A DNA stretch of 64,000 nt, taken from contig OZ038528.1 of NCBI GenBank assembly GCA_964036665.1, positions 24,229,245-24,293,244 on the forward strand, read 5' to 3'. The notes under the pieces were generated by a model. The model saw nothing but the letters and a program-made list of their open reading frames with translations, was not told the DNA's origin and did not search any database. Each line of letters begins with the position of its first letter. Within the stretch, counting starts at the first letter, position 1. This document shows, one piece after another, positions 45,301-57,227 of this stretch. Made by a program: the position numbers and the translations under genes. Source of the DNA: Gordius sp. MW1 (taxonomy: Eukaryota > Nematomorpha > Gordioida > Gordea > Gordiidae).

Positions 45301-48300
45301 TCAGATTGTAATGGTAGGTTTGCTGCTTGAAAAATGACTCTGCCTATACGCACTCTGTAGTTTTTCGATTTCTTTGTTGTTTACATAAACGTAGTCATTG
45401 GCTAACGAGTTAGCATGAGTCACTGTAGTTACGCGAGTAAACCCGTTGGCCAAGGCAAATGCATCTAAAGAAGCGGCCCCTTGGTGAACGTGGACAAATT
45501 CCACTGTCATCACCTTTAAAATCATAGAGTATTCGTTAGTCATAATTATTTGATATAATCAATGATGCGGATTTTATTATGGATACAGTTCTACAAATAT
45601 CCATTGTGCGATCTAGTGCTGTAAAAAAGGCTGGGTTTTGTTTGGTCGACTAAAACCAACGGTCGACCAAACAAATCCAAACCGTTCTTACAACACTACT
45701 GTGATCCTATCCCGTAATCTGAAAAATAATTACGATAGAAAGATTTAGGCTGAGCAATAATGTTGTTAGTTTTCCTTCCAAACCCTCAGTTTTTTAAATG
45801 AGAGGATGTTAAAATAAATTTAAAATAGGATGGAAAGTTAGTTTCAAAAACCGTTAAAAGGCCATATTTTACAACTTTAATCCCACATAAAATCTACAAA
45901 CTTTGGAGAAAAAAAACTATAAAGTTTATTGCTAAGTGTAAATTTCTCTATCAGAATTGATTGTCAGACTACGGAATGTTTTTCTGTAAATGTCCAAACT
46001 ATTTACAATTTGAGATACTTTGAATAATTGATGAGAATTAAAATAATGAGTTAGTGAAGGTGGGGGGCTTAACAAAATTAAATTAAATCAATTTAAAAAT
46101 TTTGACTCAAGCCTGTTGAAACTGAAATAATAAGGCTGCCCATTTAACTAATTTCCCTTCGAAAATTCAATTTCTAGCTATTATAAAATATTAAGACGTA
46201 TTTATGCATGGGCGTAGCCAGCATTGGATCTAAAGGGGGGCAATAATGATTTAGGAAGGGGCAATGTGATCATTTTTTGCTTAGCCATAATTTTAATAAA
46301 TAACAATTTTTGAATTTAGAGGGGGGAGCCGCCCCTCCTTGCACCCTTCTTGGCTACGTCCATGGCGATGTATCTACTTTAATATATAATTTATCGAAGG
46401 GTATAGTCATTAGGATGTCCAATTCGAAGCCTTCCACATCCAACGAAAAGAAATCGACGACCGTTTGATTTAAGGCTAGCAGAATTGAAAAGAGCGGGAA
46501 ACAGGGCAAGGCTTGTCCTGTTTTTTCCGATTTCAAGGTAACCGATGGTATTTGGATGCGACCCAGATTAAAATGTTGATAAAAGGGTAACTATAAAAAA
46601 TAATAATAATAAAATCAAGGTTGTTTTTAACGCTTTTAGGCTGAGTTTGGATGTACAAATATAACAATTATTATATAGCTAATGATGACTATAAAAAAAC
46701 GTAAATACGTTATCAGAGTGTTTCGCGAGCTCTAGCTATTTTGTTTTAATAGCGAGCTTTTATTTTAATATTCGCATGCAATGTTTTATACTCTTTAGGG
46801 CTTGTCTTAATATCGGATTCCGATTTAAAACGCGACAATTTATCTGTCTAAATCTCCGAATGGGTCTAACTCGGTTGTAATTATTAATATTTTTTTGATA
46901 GTTAAAAACTCTTTTATATTTCAACTTTTGAGATCAAATCTAAACTTTGCTGGTACCTAAAATTATAAAAACAATTAACCTTTAAGCTTAGGAAAATTTT
47001 TGCATCTTATAAATCGTTGTTATGTTATGCATCTGAAACGTAAATCTGCTGTGAATCCTAAGTTAAGACACGGCTAGGTTTTAGCCCGCATCCGATATTA
47101 AGGCTAGCCCTTACTCGTTACTTAACGATTGTCATCAAAGTAGTTACCTCGCATTAAAATGGGATTAGTCGTGACTTAATAATAACACAAATTCACGAAA
47201 TACCATAGATGGGTTGGGTGAAGGGCTCAGACAAACGTTTGCTAAATGCGATTTTCGATGTTTCGTCAAGGCCATTTTAAAATTCGAAGGATCAGCTTCG
47301 ACCAACAACCCCGTCCAGTTGTATTCCCGTTCCAGGTAAAGGGAGTTAGACCGTGTTTCCCCGTCCAGCGCACCACATTCTACGAAAAATCCACCTCCCT
47401 AGTTATAAAAATTAATGACGTACTCATAGGCCATTAGGAATATCCTTGCCCAAAATGCTGCTCTTAAACGTTAAAAAAATATTTGTAAGATTTGCGAAAT
47501 CTTTCAAGCGGCGATTAGAATTATACTATTGGAATTTGGAAACGAAGAAAATTTGGAGTAAAACCCAATTTACGACTGAATTCAAAGGTCAGGGCTACAT
47601 AAAGGCCTTTAGGAATTCTCTTTATAAAAGTCTTGCTCTTAAACTTTAAAAAAATATTAGTAAGATTTGCGAAATCTTTCAAGTGGGGGGATATTAGAAA
47701 TAGGCTATTGGAGACTGAAGGAAATCTATACCCCACAATTTACGATTGAATAAAGGGTGTCTTGGTTAATTCGTTAATTAGGCAAACACCAAAAGAAGTA
47801 CTTAAAATGACTGTTTCCCAATTTCTTTAATTTTTGCCGAAAAATTTGAAAAAAATCGTAATGAAATTAGTAATAAAATTGATGTTTGGCATAGAATTCT
47901 TAGTATATCCTAGTGTATAAAAACGGCTGGGTTTTGTTCGGTCGACCTTTTGTTTTAGTCCACTAAACATCATCAAAAAAGTTTTTTGGTCTCTTAATGT
48001 ACAGTAGGCCTCTACGAAGAAAAACATACCAAAAAATCTTTGGTCAATTTATGTTTAGTCGACTAATTTAGGTTCAAATAATAAAATAAAATTAAACGGC
48101 ATTTTACCATGATAGTTTACCTTATAAAGTATCTTAAAAATAATAAAACCCAATTCTCTCTCGACATGGCAAAAATTAATTTGAATCAAAATCATTAGCT
48201 AAACAAAGCAGAATCTCGTGAAAAGGGTCGGATTTCCAATACATTAGTTTTGAATTTATTTAAGTCAGGTAGTATAGTATAATAAAAATACAAAACTCAA

Positions 48301-49928
48301 TTTTATTCCAATAATATAAAAAAAAATAGAAAAAAATGGAGAAGAGCTTGTCCAAAAACAGTATCTTTAGAAAATTTCACTGAACATCAAATTCGGCTGC
48401 GTGCGTTTCGTGAGAGGAATTTCAGGTTAATTTCTATTATTAAATTTTGAATCAAATCTATCTATTCACATGGTAAGTATGTCCATTTTATAGAAATTAT
48501 CAAAATTAATTTTTATACATTGAGGTAAAAGTCCTGTTTAAAATTTCTTTATAAAACAAATTTTACCAAGAAACTATAACAACCTTACACCTTGCATATG
48601 GCAAATATTTACAAATCCGAAATTCGTTTTTAAAGGGCACCCAAGGGCGTAGCCATAATCGGAACGAGAACGGCAATTATGATAGGGGCAAAATAATAAT
48701 TATTTGAATTTTTGGATCTTAAATAATTTATGTATTGAGGGGAGGGGGGGGCTATAGCCCCTCCCTGCCTCCCCTTGGCTACGCCGGTGGAAGTCACTTT
48801 ATGTATTCCCTTTTGTGTTTAATGGGATGCGCCATAAAATAGTAAATTTATCGCCTTTTATAAGATATTTGTTATTGATATTAAGATGTCATCTTAATAA
48901 CTAAATTCCTCGGGGAAATGCGAATTTATACGAAACAAACTATTTGAAGGTGTGTAAAGAAATTCCAAAAATTAGCAGGCAAGCCTTAAAAATATACGTA
49001 ATATAGTTTTACCGTTAAATTGAGATATGGTTTGACCGCTTCTATTTGACCCATGGAAAAATCTTTTTTCATTGGCTCTTTAAGCGCATATTTTTCAGAT
49101 GATGGCTAAATTTGCAATTTTTTCAAACGTAAGTTTTATTATTTTACTTGGTGTATAAAATTTTTTCTTAGAGTATTTATGACTATAACATCATCTGCCA
49201 TTAGTTTGGGCCCGACAAATAATGTATTTATTAAGGCGGGATCCAACGGACAGGTAGTTATGGATTTTATATCGAACTGCGTCTGCTGAGAACTGTTAAA
49301 TTTATAAAAGAAAAATAATAAGTAACCATAGCTTCATATTTTAATTTGATGATGAAATGAATTAATTATACATCATCAGATTATCTAATTATTTTAATTA
49401 TTTGTTCTAAAATTTCTCATTCAAACGTGATTTGTTAACTGTTTATGTTATTTATGTTGCTAAAGTGCATAGGATAATTTGATGCTAAGTCAACAAATAT
49501 TGTTTAAGCATCTTCATCTTGAACGGTAATTTCATACATTTCCAAAATAACGTTGTATAAATCAAAAACTCGCACTCATTATAATTTAGTAAATAGAATA
49601 AAAATAAAAAATTGGCCATAAAATTAAATATTATTAATTTTGGTGTTACTAGCTATTATTACTTTTTATTTCGATTTATGTTCAAGGAATTATCTATTTG
49701 GCTATATAATTTGCTTCCGTATGCATTACTAGATTCTGATTTTCGAATTGTTGAATTAGCTAATTTCGCAAATTCCTCTGGACCCCCATCGCTAGTATAA
49801 AATGCCAATAATGGATACTTAATTGTCCTTAATTTGCTGAAAATCATCGCCGATAATACTATAGCTGATATGCCTAAGAATAACACGAACAACGCTTTAG
49901 GTAGATTCATTCGAGATTTGGAATTCAT
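45301..49928 (-). CDS. FkbM/Star-METTL24-like methyltransferase, paralogue 2
   Basis: Exons: 49928-49663, 49292-49148, 47398-47204, 46590-46378, 45513-45301 (stop). Each is exactly as long as in paralogue 1 (266, 145, 195, 213, 213) and all are open. An in-frame ATG at 49,931 would add one residue. Motifs: membrane anchor LFVLFLGISAIVLSAMIF, GGFFVECGALDGETRSNS, SLDVEGFELDIL, VEFVHVHQGAASLDAF. Changes from paralogue 1 are conservative (for example FCPLDPALINTL against SPLDPSMINIL in exon 2). As in paralogue 1 a short exon before GGFF is unassigned. Intact splice sites and frames in both copies suggest both are, or recently were, functional. Confidence 0.85.
45614..45698. mobile_element. TAGTGTTGTAAAA-family MITE, private to unit 2
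   Basis: TAGTGCTGTAAAAAAGGCTG ... CCGTTCTTACAACACTA, 85 bp. Unit 1 has no counterpart near 35,340, so it is younger than the duplication. It lies upstream of exon 5. Confidence 0.8.
46209..46364. mobile_element. CATGGGCGTAGCC hAT-like MITE, unit 2
   Basis: Ends CATGGGCGTAGCC and GGCTACGTCCATG. Counterpart of 35,877. Confidence 0.85.
46798..47110. mobile_element. PIF/Harbinger-like MITE, unit 2
   Basis: TTA|GGGCTTGTCTTAATATCGG ... CCGATATTAAGGCTAGCCC|TTA: a clean TTA direct duplication, supporting the PIF/Harbinger assignment. Confidence 0.8.
47913..48066. mobile_element. TAGTGTTGTAAAA-family MITE, private to unit 2
   Basis: The left arm TAGTGTATAAAAACGGCTGG and GGTTTTGTTCGGTCGACC are clear. 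The right arm is partly lost (GTTTAGTCGACTAA). Absent from unit 1. Confidence 0.65.
48641..48788. mobile_element. CATGGGCGTAGCC hAT-like MITE in unit 2
   Basis: CCAAGGGCGTAGCCATAATC ... CCTTGGCTACGCCGG. Unit 1 shows a remnant at about 38,120-38,190 (GATTTAGGGAGAGGCAAAAT), so this insertion may be shared but decayed there. Confidence 0.65.
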
Positions 49929-51394
49929 CATTTAGTAGCTGTTTCAAAAAATGATGGAAAATTATAGTATTGCAAATATATCTTGTGAAATAAATTAACG
50001 TATTGTAGTATGATGTATTTATGTATTTATTGTTTAAAACGATCTAAAACGTGTCCTAATGTATTCGAGAATCGTATATGCGTATGATTTGATATATCTT
50101 TTTGTTGTATATGTTATGAACACTTAACAGCAGCTAATATGGGAAGTTAGTAGCATTGAAGCTGTGAAAAATGTTGCTGATTGCCCAATGCCGAATGTTT
50201 TATTTATAATAGGTCCGATGACATTTAGTTCAAACAATCAATCGCCCAGATCCCACCTTAGATGCGTTTTGAGTATTTTTGGATATTCCATTTTTGCCTT
50301 GCGCCATAATAAGGCGATTGCGAAGGAGTAATGTTAAAATTTTAGGACTTTTAACCGAAAAAGAGCAGTGTGTGTGTCTTCTAGAATGCCTTAAAAATTT
50401 GTCATTTATTTACATTGGCTCATTGTGACGTTTAATTACTATGCAATCGGTTACTTTTTGTACGTTCTAACCCACAAATAAAAAATTTAATCTGAGGTCA
50501 AGTATGATATATTTGTTGCTGCTCCCTTAGCTCTTAAAGACTGCTATATCTATATCCAATTTTGATTCACCTTTTTTGCCGAATTGAGAAGGAGAATATA
50601 ATGTGAATCATGGGTTTATAACGCGATGTAAAACCTTGAATTATGAGCCTTGGAGGGATTATGAGAGATAAACATATTGAGACATGAAACACGATATTTA
50701 AAATATAATAATTTTTATTAATTTTGTAATATTAAAATTTAGGTCAAAAAAAGGAGAATTGTTAATATTGATTTAAACCGCATTTGACTGGTCGATATAA
50801 AAGGTGTTATAGCGGAAACGAAAAATAACACCTGCTATCAGTGTGGTAAACTGTCCAATAATTTTTATTTAATAATCCACTTAGAGGTATAAATTTAATA
50901 AAAATTTATATTTTTCAAAAAACTTTAAGCCTTAGGCAGACTAGGCAGAGGAAGGCGTTTGGGTTAAATATAGTTTTCAATGCCATCTATACATATCTTG
51001 ATGCTCAAATTTATCATAAAAATAATTAAAAATAATGAAGAATTAACTTTTTATGAACTATTACTTTATAAAATAATATCAATATCTCTAACAAAACTCG
51101 ATTGATTGACGGTGTAGGGTGTTTAACCTTTTAAACATGACCCAATTTATTACATGAAAACATTGTTGCTAAATCAAAAAAGAAATCTAATTCCTTAAAC
51201 GTTTTTTAAGCAATTTAATAAATTTTATATCTACCCCTCATTTTCAATTTCAGAAAGTTGTTTTCATTCAAAAACTCTAAAAAAGGGAATTACGGAGGAA
51301 AATGATTATATTTGATATATTATTTTGTATTTTTGAAAGGGTATTAATTATTAATAAATTGTACAAAATTATTCTGCAATATGGCATGATAAAC

Positions 51395-51571
51395 CATGGG
51401 CGTAGACAAGGGGGGGGGGGGGCAGGGAGGGGGGGGGGGCTGCCCCCCTCTAAATCCAAAAATTAGTTGAAATTTATTCAAATTATCGCTAAAATTTCAA
51501 AAACATGATAAATTTTCCCCTTCCTAAATCATTGATGCCCCCCTCTAATTCCAATGCTGGCTACGCCCATG
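51395..51571. mobile_element. CATGGGCGTAGCC hAT-like MITE, private to unit 2
   Basis: Perfect TGATAAAC duplication (51,387-51,394; 51,572-51,579). Unit 1 at about 40,357 reads GGCATGATAAACATTAAACC without an insert. Confidence 0.95.
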
Positions 51572-51989
51572 TGATAAACAACAAATATAATCTTATAAAT
51601 AGCTTAACCATAATTTAATAAAATTATTTTAGATCAAATTATGTTAATTTATCCCAAAATTTTTGACCTAAAAGCCATAAATTACAACCCAAATTTCTGC
51701 TTTTATTCCTTTATATTTCTTAAATAACTAAATTAATTAGAAATGCATTTGTCTATTTAAATTCTCAAATCTAAAATTAAAAGGCGTAATATGTCCCCAA
51801 TCTAACTAATTAAATTATTCCCTTTTCTTCTCCTTATTTCCTTGTTATATCTTGTCTATTATAATCTTTTTCATCTATTTAGTTTTAGGCACACAAAAAG
51901 GTCCATTATATTTAAAATACAATGTTTAATTATAAATCTAATATTAATTTCAATGAGTTGACTAATATGTAAACTGGCATAGCTAATAA

Positions 51990-52520
51990 TATACAATATT
52001 TACGTTTATTTAGCAAGATGGAATTGGCTTACCACGGGATTCTTTAAACAAATATTTTATATTTAATCATGTTTATAATAGATTTATTTGCTCATATGTG
52101 ATATTATTAAACAGCGGATCTATTGAAATTAAACGTTTTGCGATTAACCAGACAAATAGAAAACTCCAAATTAAATCAATCTTACATGACCATTGGGTTT
52201 AAATAAAGAGGGTTAGGCATGTGTGCTCTGTCTTCACCTAAATACTACAGCCAGCGGCCCGCAGCCCCAAGTCAGGCCCGCGATAAGGCTAAGTAGAATG
52301 TGCGGGCCGGGCTTGGGCCTAGATAAGTAAAACAGCTACGAGTTTATTTTACTAAGACGTTGAATATAAGATCGAAGGATTGCGCATAGTTTTTTTAGGA
52401 AATAAAATTTTTCTAGGATTTTAAAATAAATAAAAACAGTAAAGTTAGATATATTTTGTCTTGAACAAAATTAAACTTGAGGTTTGTGAGTCAGATGTTC
52501 TTCTATGTTTGATATCAAAT
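51990..52520. other. Intergenic
   Basis: AT-rich with one GC-rich repeat scrap at 52,245-52,330 (GCGGCCCGCAGCCCC, TGCGGGCCGGGCTTGGGCC). No gene recognised. Confidence 0.45.
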
Positions 52521-53099
52521 TTATTAATTGCTATGCAATTTATGGGATCGTTTTTTGGTGTCCGTCCGTCGTCCGTCGTCCGTCGTCCATTACCCTCCCT
52601 ATCTATTTGCATTGGGTATATTAGGTTATCGCTTTTTTTAAATTAATGGATGAGAAAGAGGTGCCCCACCCCTCATCTCTATCTCCCTCGCTGTGTTATT
52701 TTTTGAATTAATGCATAAGAGGTGCCCCACCCCTCATCTCTATCTCTCTCGGTGTGTTATATATAAGATTTGTTAAATTATCTATTATATAATAAACATA
52801 AATAAAAGTTGTTTACTTTTAATTGCTATGCAATTTAACTAGTTTTTGTTTTATATAATAAACATAGATAAAAGTTGTTTACTTTTAATGCTATGCAATT
52901 TAACTAGTTATATAATAAACATAAATAAAAGTTGTTTACTTTTAATTGCTATGCAATTTAACTAGTTTTGGTTATATAATAAATATAGATAAAAGTTGTT
53001 TACTTTTAATGCTATGCAATTTAACTAGTTATATAATAAACATAAATAAAAGTTGTTTACTTTTAATTGCTATGCAATTTAACTAGTTTTGGGGTTGGA

Positions 53100-54210
53100 A
53101 TCCCGGAGTTTTTTTTGACTCTTATGATTGTTCTTGTTACTATCATTGATAATAAGAATTTTTGGCCGTCCGCTGGCTGCTGACCAATGAAAAAAATGAC
53201 CATTGGCCAAAATGTGAATCGAAATTATTTTTTTCGTTTTTTTTGACTATTATGATTGTTCCTGTTTCTACCATTGCTATTATGACTTTTTGGCCGTCCG
53301 CTGGCTGCTGACCAATGTTATATAATAAACATAAATAAAAGTTGTTTACTTTTAATTGCTATGCAATTTAACTAGTTTTTGGGTTAGAATCCCGGAGTTT
53401 TTTTTGACTTTTATGATTGTTCTTGTTACTATCATTGATAATAAGACTTTTTGGCCGTCCGTTGGCTGCTGACCAATGAAAAAAATGACCATTGGCCAAA
53501 ATGTGAATCCGAGTTTATTTTTTCGTTTTTTTTGACTATTATGATTGTTCCTGTTACTACCATTGCTATTATGACTTTTTGGCCGTCCGCTGGCTCCTGA
53601 CCGATGGAAAAAAATGACCATTGGCCAAAATGTGAATCGAAATTATTTTTTTCGTTTTTTTTGACTATTATGATTGTTCCTGTTCCTACCATTGCTATTA
53701 TGACTTTTTGGCCGTCCGCTGGCTGCTGACCAATGAAATAAAATGACCATTGGCCAAAATGTGATTCGAAAACTTTTATTTCGTTTTTTTTTGACTATTA
53801 TGAATTTATATCCACTTTTATTGTGTCCTGGCTGCTGACCAATGGAAAAAAATGACCATTGGCCAAAATGTGATTCGAAAATTTTTTTTTCGTTTTTTTT
53901 ACTCTTGTGAATTTATATCCACTTTTACCGTGTGCTGGCTGCTGACCAATGGAAAAAAATGACCATTGGCCAAAATGTGAATCCGAGTTTATTTTTTCGT
54001 TTTTTTTGACTATTATGATTGTTCCTGTTACTACCATTGCTATTATGACTTTTTGGCCGTCCGCTGGCTCCTGACCGATGGAAAAAATGACCATTGGCCA
54101 AAATGTGATTCGAAAATTTTTTTTTCGTTTTTTTTTGACTTATGAATTTATATCCACTTTTACCGTGTCCTGGCTGCTTACCAATGAAAAAAAATGACCA
54201 TTGGCCAAAT
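53100..54210 (+). repeat. Tandem array in copy B
   Basis: About nine units with GGCCGTCCGCTGGCTGCTGA, CCAATGG...CCATTGGCC pairs and TTTCGTTTTTTTTGACTATT. One unit is interrupted by a 60-bp subrepeat at about 53,320, as in copy A at about 17,825. Confidence 0.85.
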
Positions 54211-54934
54211 TTTATATATAACCTAAAAATTTATTATAGATGGTCTAACAGACAGCCAACTATGTAATATATATTTTTAACCTTATAAATGCATATATAT
54301 TTTTTTATTGGGTTAATATATTTCATTTAATTAGATTGTGATTTCATAGAAAACCTAAAAAGTAATATTTAAAAAAATAATATAGGTATTAGATTCTAAT
54401 TTACGATAAAATATATCGATAGAAACTAACACAAAATTCGAAACCTCCTTCAAAGGTATAAGCATAGCCCGTTATTTCTAATTAAATTGAATCTACTATT
54501 AAACTCAAACACGAATTGTACTTTATTAGATGGCGCGCGTAAGTTTATATAATTAGTAAAATTTTTCTACGTGTCATAGATATTACACCGCACGTGTGGC
54601 AGGGAAATGTCCGATATTTTTAAAATGAAAAGGTATTTTAGGAATCTGAAAAGGTTATTTTACCCCCGGCCGCCCTGGGCACCTACGGGTAAAGTTTCGA
54701 GCGAATCGGGCTGGTAGTTTAAGAATTTAGCCCTTTTTAAAACTAAAAAAAACTTTTTTTTTAATTTTTTTTTACATTAAATTAATATTTTGTTTTTGTT
54801 AATACCATTGATAATATGACTTTTTGACCGTCCGCTGGCTACTGACCGACGAAATATATTGATTTTCTAAACATAAAACACAACTTTATTATTTCATCAT
54901 CTATATAAATAACATAATAACTTCTACTATTTTA

Positions 54935-55010
54935 AAGCCAGCATGGTATAGTGGTTATAGCGCAGGCTTGTGAACTGGATGTGTAGGGTTCAAGTCAGGG
55001 AGGGGACAAA
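54935..55010 (+). pseudogene. tRNA-like segment inside copy B
   Basis: TGGTATAGTGGTTATAGC and GGTTCAAGTC at tRNA spacing, with loop TTGTGAA. A few substitutions relative to copy A lie in the stems (GCAGGC against GCCGGC). Confidence 0.6.
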
Positions 55011-55744
55011 TTTTTTTTTTAATTTTTTTAAATTAAATTAATATTTGTTCATGTTAATACCAATGATAATATGAATTTTTGACCGTCCGCTGGCTACTGA
55101 CCAATAAAAAAATGACCATTAGCCAAATAAATCGAAATTTTTTTTCGTTTTTGAATTGGTTAACATTGATAATTACCCTATGTCCTCCCCTACAAGGGCC
55201 TATAACTAATTAACTAATTATTTTGCATCTAATACCCCCTATAGGCATTCTCGCCCCTTCCCACCTTTCTCGCCCATAAATTGCATAGCAAATATGCTAC
55301 GTTTATACGGAGTATAGAAGAGTTCCCCCTTCCCCTCTTCCCTTCCCCTCTTCCCTTCCCCTACTCCCCTTCCCTTCTCCCCCTTCCCACGAGGGCCGAA
55401 GGCCCGAGTATATTTTAATTAGATATAGAGTTTCTGTCAATTCCAGCTGTGAGCTCCATTAGTGGGGGCACTTTCAGTAAGGCAAGCCGTATTATAAGGA
55501 CCAAATTGTAGCCCAATAAAATAAATAGCGTTTTACTCTTAAAGACAAAATTAAAGTGTAATTACAACATTTTTATAAGCCAAAAAACTTGAAACAATGT
55601 GGGCGTGTTTTAAATTGGTGCGGACCTGGGACGGAATTTCATGGTTAAATCTACGGGTCAGGTAAGGGCCAAAAAAATTTTATTTGTGGAAGTATGACTT
55701 GACTCGGGCCTCAAATTAATCAGACCAGGTCCGATATGAGCATG

Positions 55745-56116
55745 GATGCGCCCTGACGGCTCTTCTCTAGTCCCCTGGCAAAATGGCCTATCCCTCAAAT
55801 GGGATTTTACTTGACCTATTTGCCCCTTCCCATTTTAATTACGACCCTATCGCTACCGCAGAAGGGCGTAAAACTACAAAGTACTCTGCCTTTTTGGAAT
55901 CCAATATTTTTATCCCTGCCTCCTGCTCCCGTTCCTTTGATAAACAGGCAATGGAATTTTTTCAAAGAAATCGGAAAACGCTCACCGAAATCTAAAATTT
56001 CTGCATCCTTTTTACTCAGGCAACAACTAGGGATTCTTGTTGTTCGATACAACTTTAAATCCTTTGCCGACTCATGGCCTATTTTAGAAGATAATGATGT
56101 GGATCTTTGTATTTAA
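55745..56116 (+). pseudogene. Retroelement 3' fragment, frameshifted
   Basis: Three frames in succession give SLVPWQNGLSLKWDFTC, then DLFAPSHFNYDP with KYSAFLESNIFIP, then ASFLLRQQLGILVVRYNFKS FADSWPILED and a stop at 56,116. The first piece corresponds to IIPWARG in the fragment at 3,184-3,591, and the last to 26,604-26,766. Two frameshifts show it is disabled. Confidence 0.8.
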
Positions 56117-56213
56117 CCAATATGTTTTTATTTTTGTATTAAGCTTATGTATGTAACTTTGTTTCGTAAAAATAAACTTTTTAACCATTAAAAAAAATTA
56201 TTAGTCACTTATG

Positions 56214-56360
56214 CATGGGCGTAGCCAGGATTGGAATTAAAGGGGGGCAATCATGATGTAGGAAATTTTTTAAAATTTTAGCTATAGTTATTTGAATTTA
56301 GAAGAAATTTTTGGATTATGGGCAGCCTCCCCTCCCTGCCACCCGCTGGCTAGGCCCGGT
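56214..56360. mobile_element. CATGGGCGTAGCC hAT-like MITE
   Basis: CATGGGCGTAGCCAGGATTG ... GCTGGCTAGGCCCGG, flanked by ACTTATG on both sides. Confidence 0.8.
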
Positions 56361-57220
56361 ACTTATGTCCGAACTAGAGGCGATCATGCCAAGTCAGGCT
56401 TCAGACGTTTTGAGCAGAGCTGTAAGCAAACGCAAAGTTTTTAATTAATTAAATTCCGTCAAAAATCTAAATATCGCCAAGCTTTTTTTGAAAAGCTGAG
56501 TGGTAGGATTATTATTTGTCTTTGTATTTATGAAGATTGTGCGGATTTGCAAATATATGAAATGTCAAAATAAATTTTTGAAATATACTTGAAATTAGTA
56601 TATATATAAAGAATCTTAAAGATTATTTAATTGATTTCAACGAATATCAATACGGCTTGGCTATAATCTTTAGCCAAGTTCCTCGCCTCCGCTGGCTTAT
56701 ATAACCTAAATATTATAAATTGTGTACCGTATTTAATATTTTAAAAGATCAAGTTTATTTAACTTAAATAAAATGTGCATAAGTTATAATTTTATATATA
56801 CTTTTATTTTATTTGATATTTAATAGCATAGATTAGACCTTTTGATTGGTTATAATGGAGAGCTAATAATTTTATCAAAATAGGCGTGTTTATGAATTGA
56901 AAAATTTTTACATTGATATTTAAAAGGTCGATTTGGTTCTTTAATAATAATTGTTTACCCAAGTTATATTAATGCAACTAAAAGGTATATATACTACATG
57001 CATTTTTACTTAATTACATAAAGCATTATAATATAGCTTGATAATCCTTATGTTTTAATGTACTTTATCTTAATTTTTTACAAAATCCAATTCTAGAATT
57101 TCAATATTTACCCGCTAGAACGTTTAACAAGACAATTAAAAACATATTTAGAATGATGATGGAAGAATAATGGAAATTGTATAATGTTTTATTAAAGGCT
57201 TTAAACATTTAAACTTTTTC
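56361..57220. other. Intergenic, upstream of the phosphatase gene
   Basis: AT-rich. No convincing promoter motif and no further exon recognised. Confidence 0.4.
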
Positions 57221-57227
57221 TTATTCA

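Larger units (their letters stand above)
43531..51985. repeat. Tandem segmental duplication, unit 2
   Basis: Same order as unit 1. Extra in this unit: a Helitron-like element (43,779), MITEs at 45,614, about 47,913, 48,641 and 51,395. These account for much of the extra 2.4 kb. Confidence 0.85.
52525..55411 (+). mobile_element. Helentron/HINE-like element copy B, inverted relative to copy A
   Basis: It starts TAATTGCTATGCAATTTATG at 52,525 and ends with hairpin GGGCCGAAGGCCC plus GAGTAT at 55,411. Order along the plus strand: start motif, GTCCGTCGTCCGTCGTCC microsatellite, two GAGGTGCCCCACCCCTCATC blocks, 60-bp subrepeats, 120-bp array (53,100-54,210), unique part, tRNA-like segment, inverted start motif near 55,275, pyrimidine-rich microsatellite, hairpin. 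Over long stretches it is base-for-base the reverse complement of copy A, so one is a recent copy of the other or gene conversion keeps them alike. Confidence 0.75.

Noticed and set aside
47246-47437. Plus-strand 63-codon frame
   Set aside because: It is antisense to the GGFFVECGALDGE exon of methyltransferase paralogue 2.
53352-54094. Open frames rich in GQWSFF/ANGHFF repeats, also at 17,095-17,836
   Set aside because: They exist because the array unit length keeps a frame open in places; they lack starts in common, shift frame between units and have no protein family.
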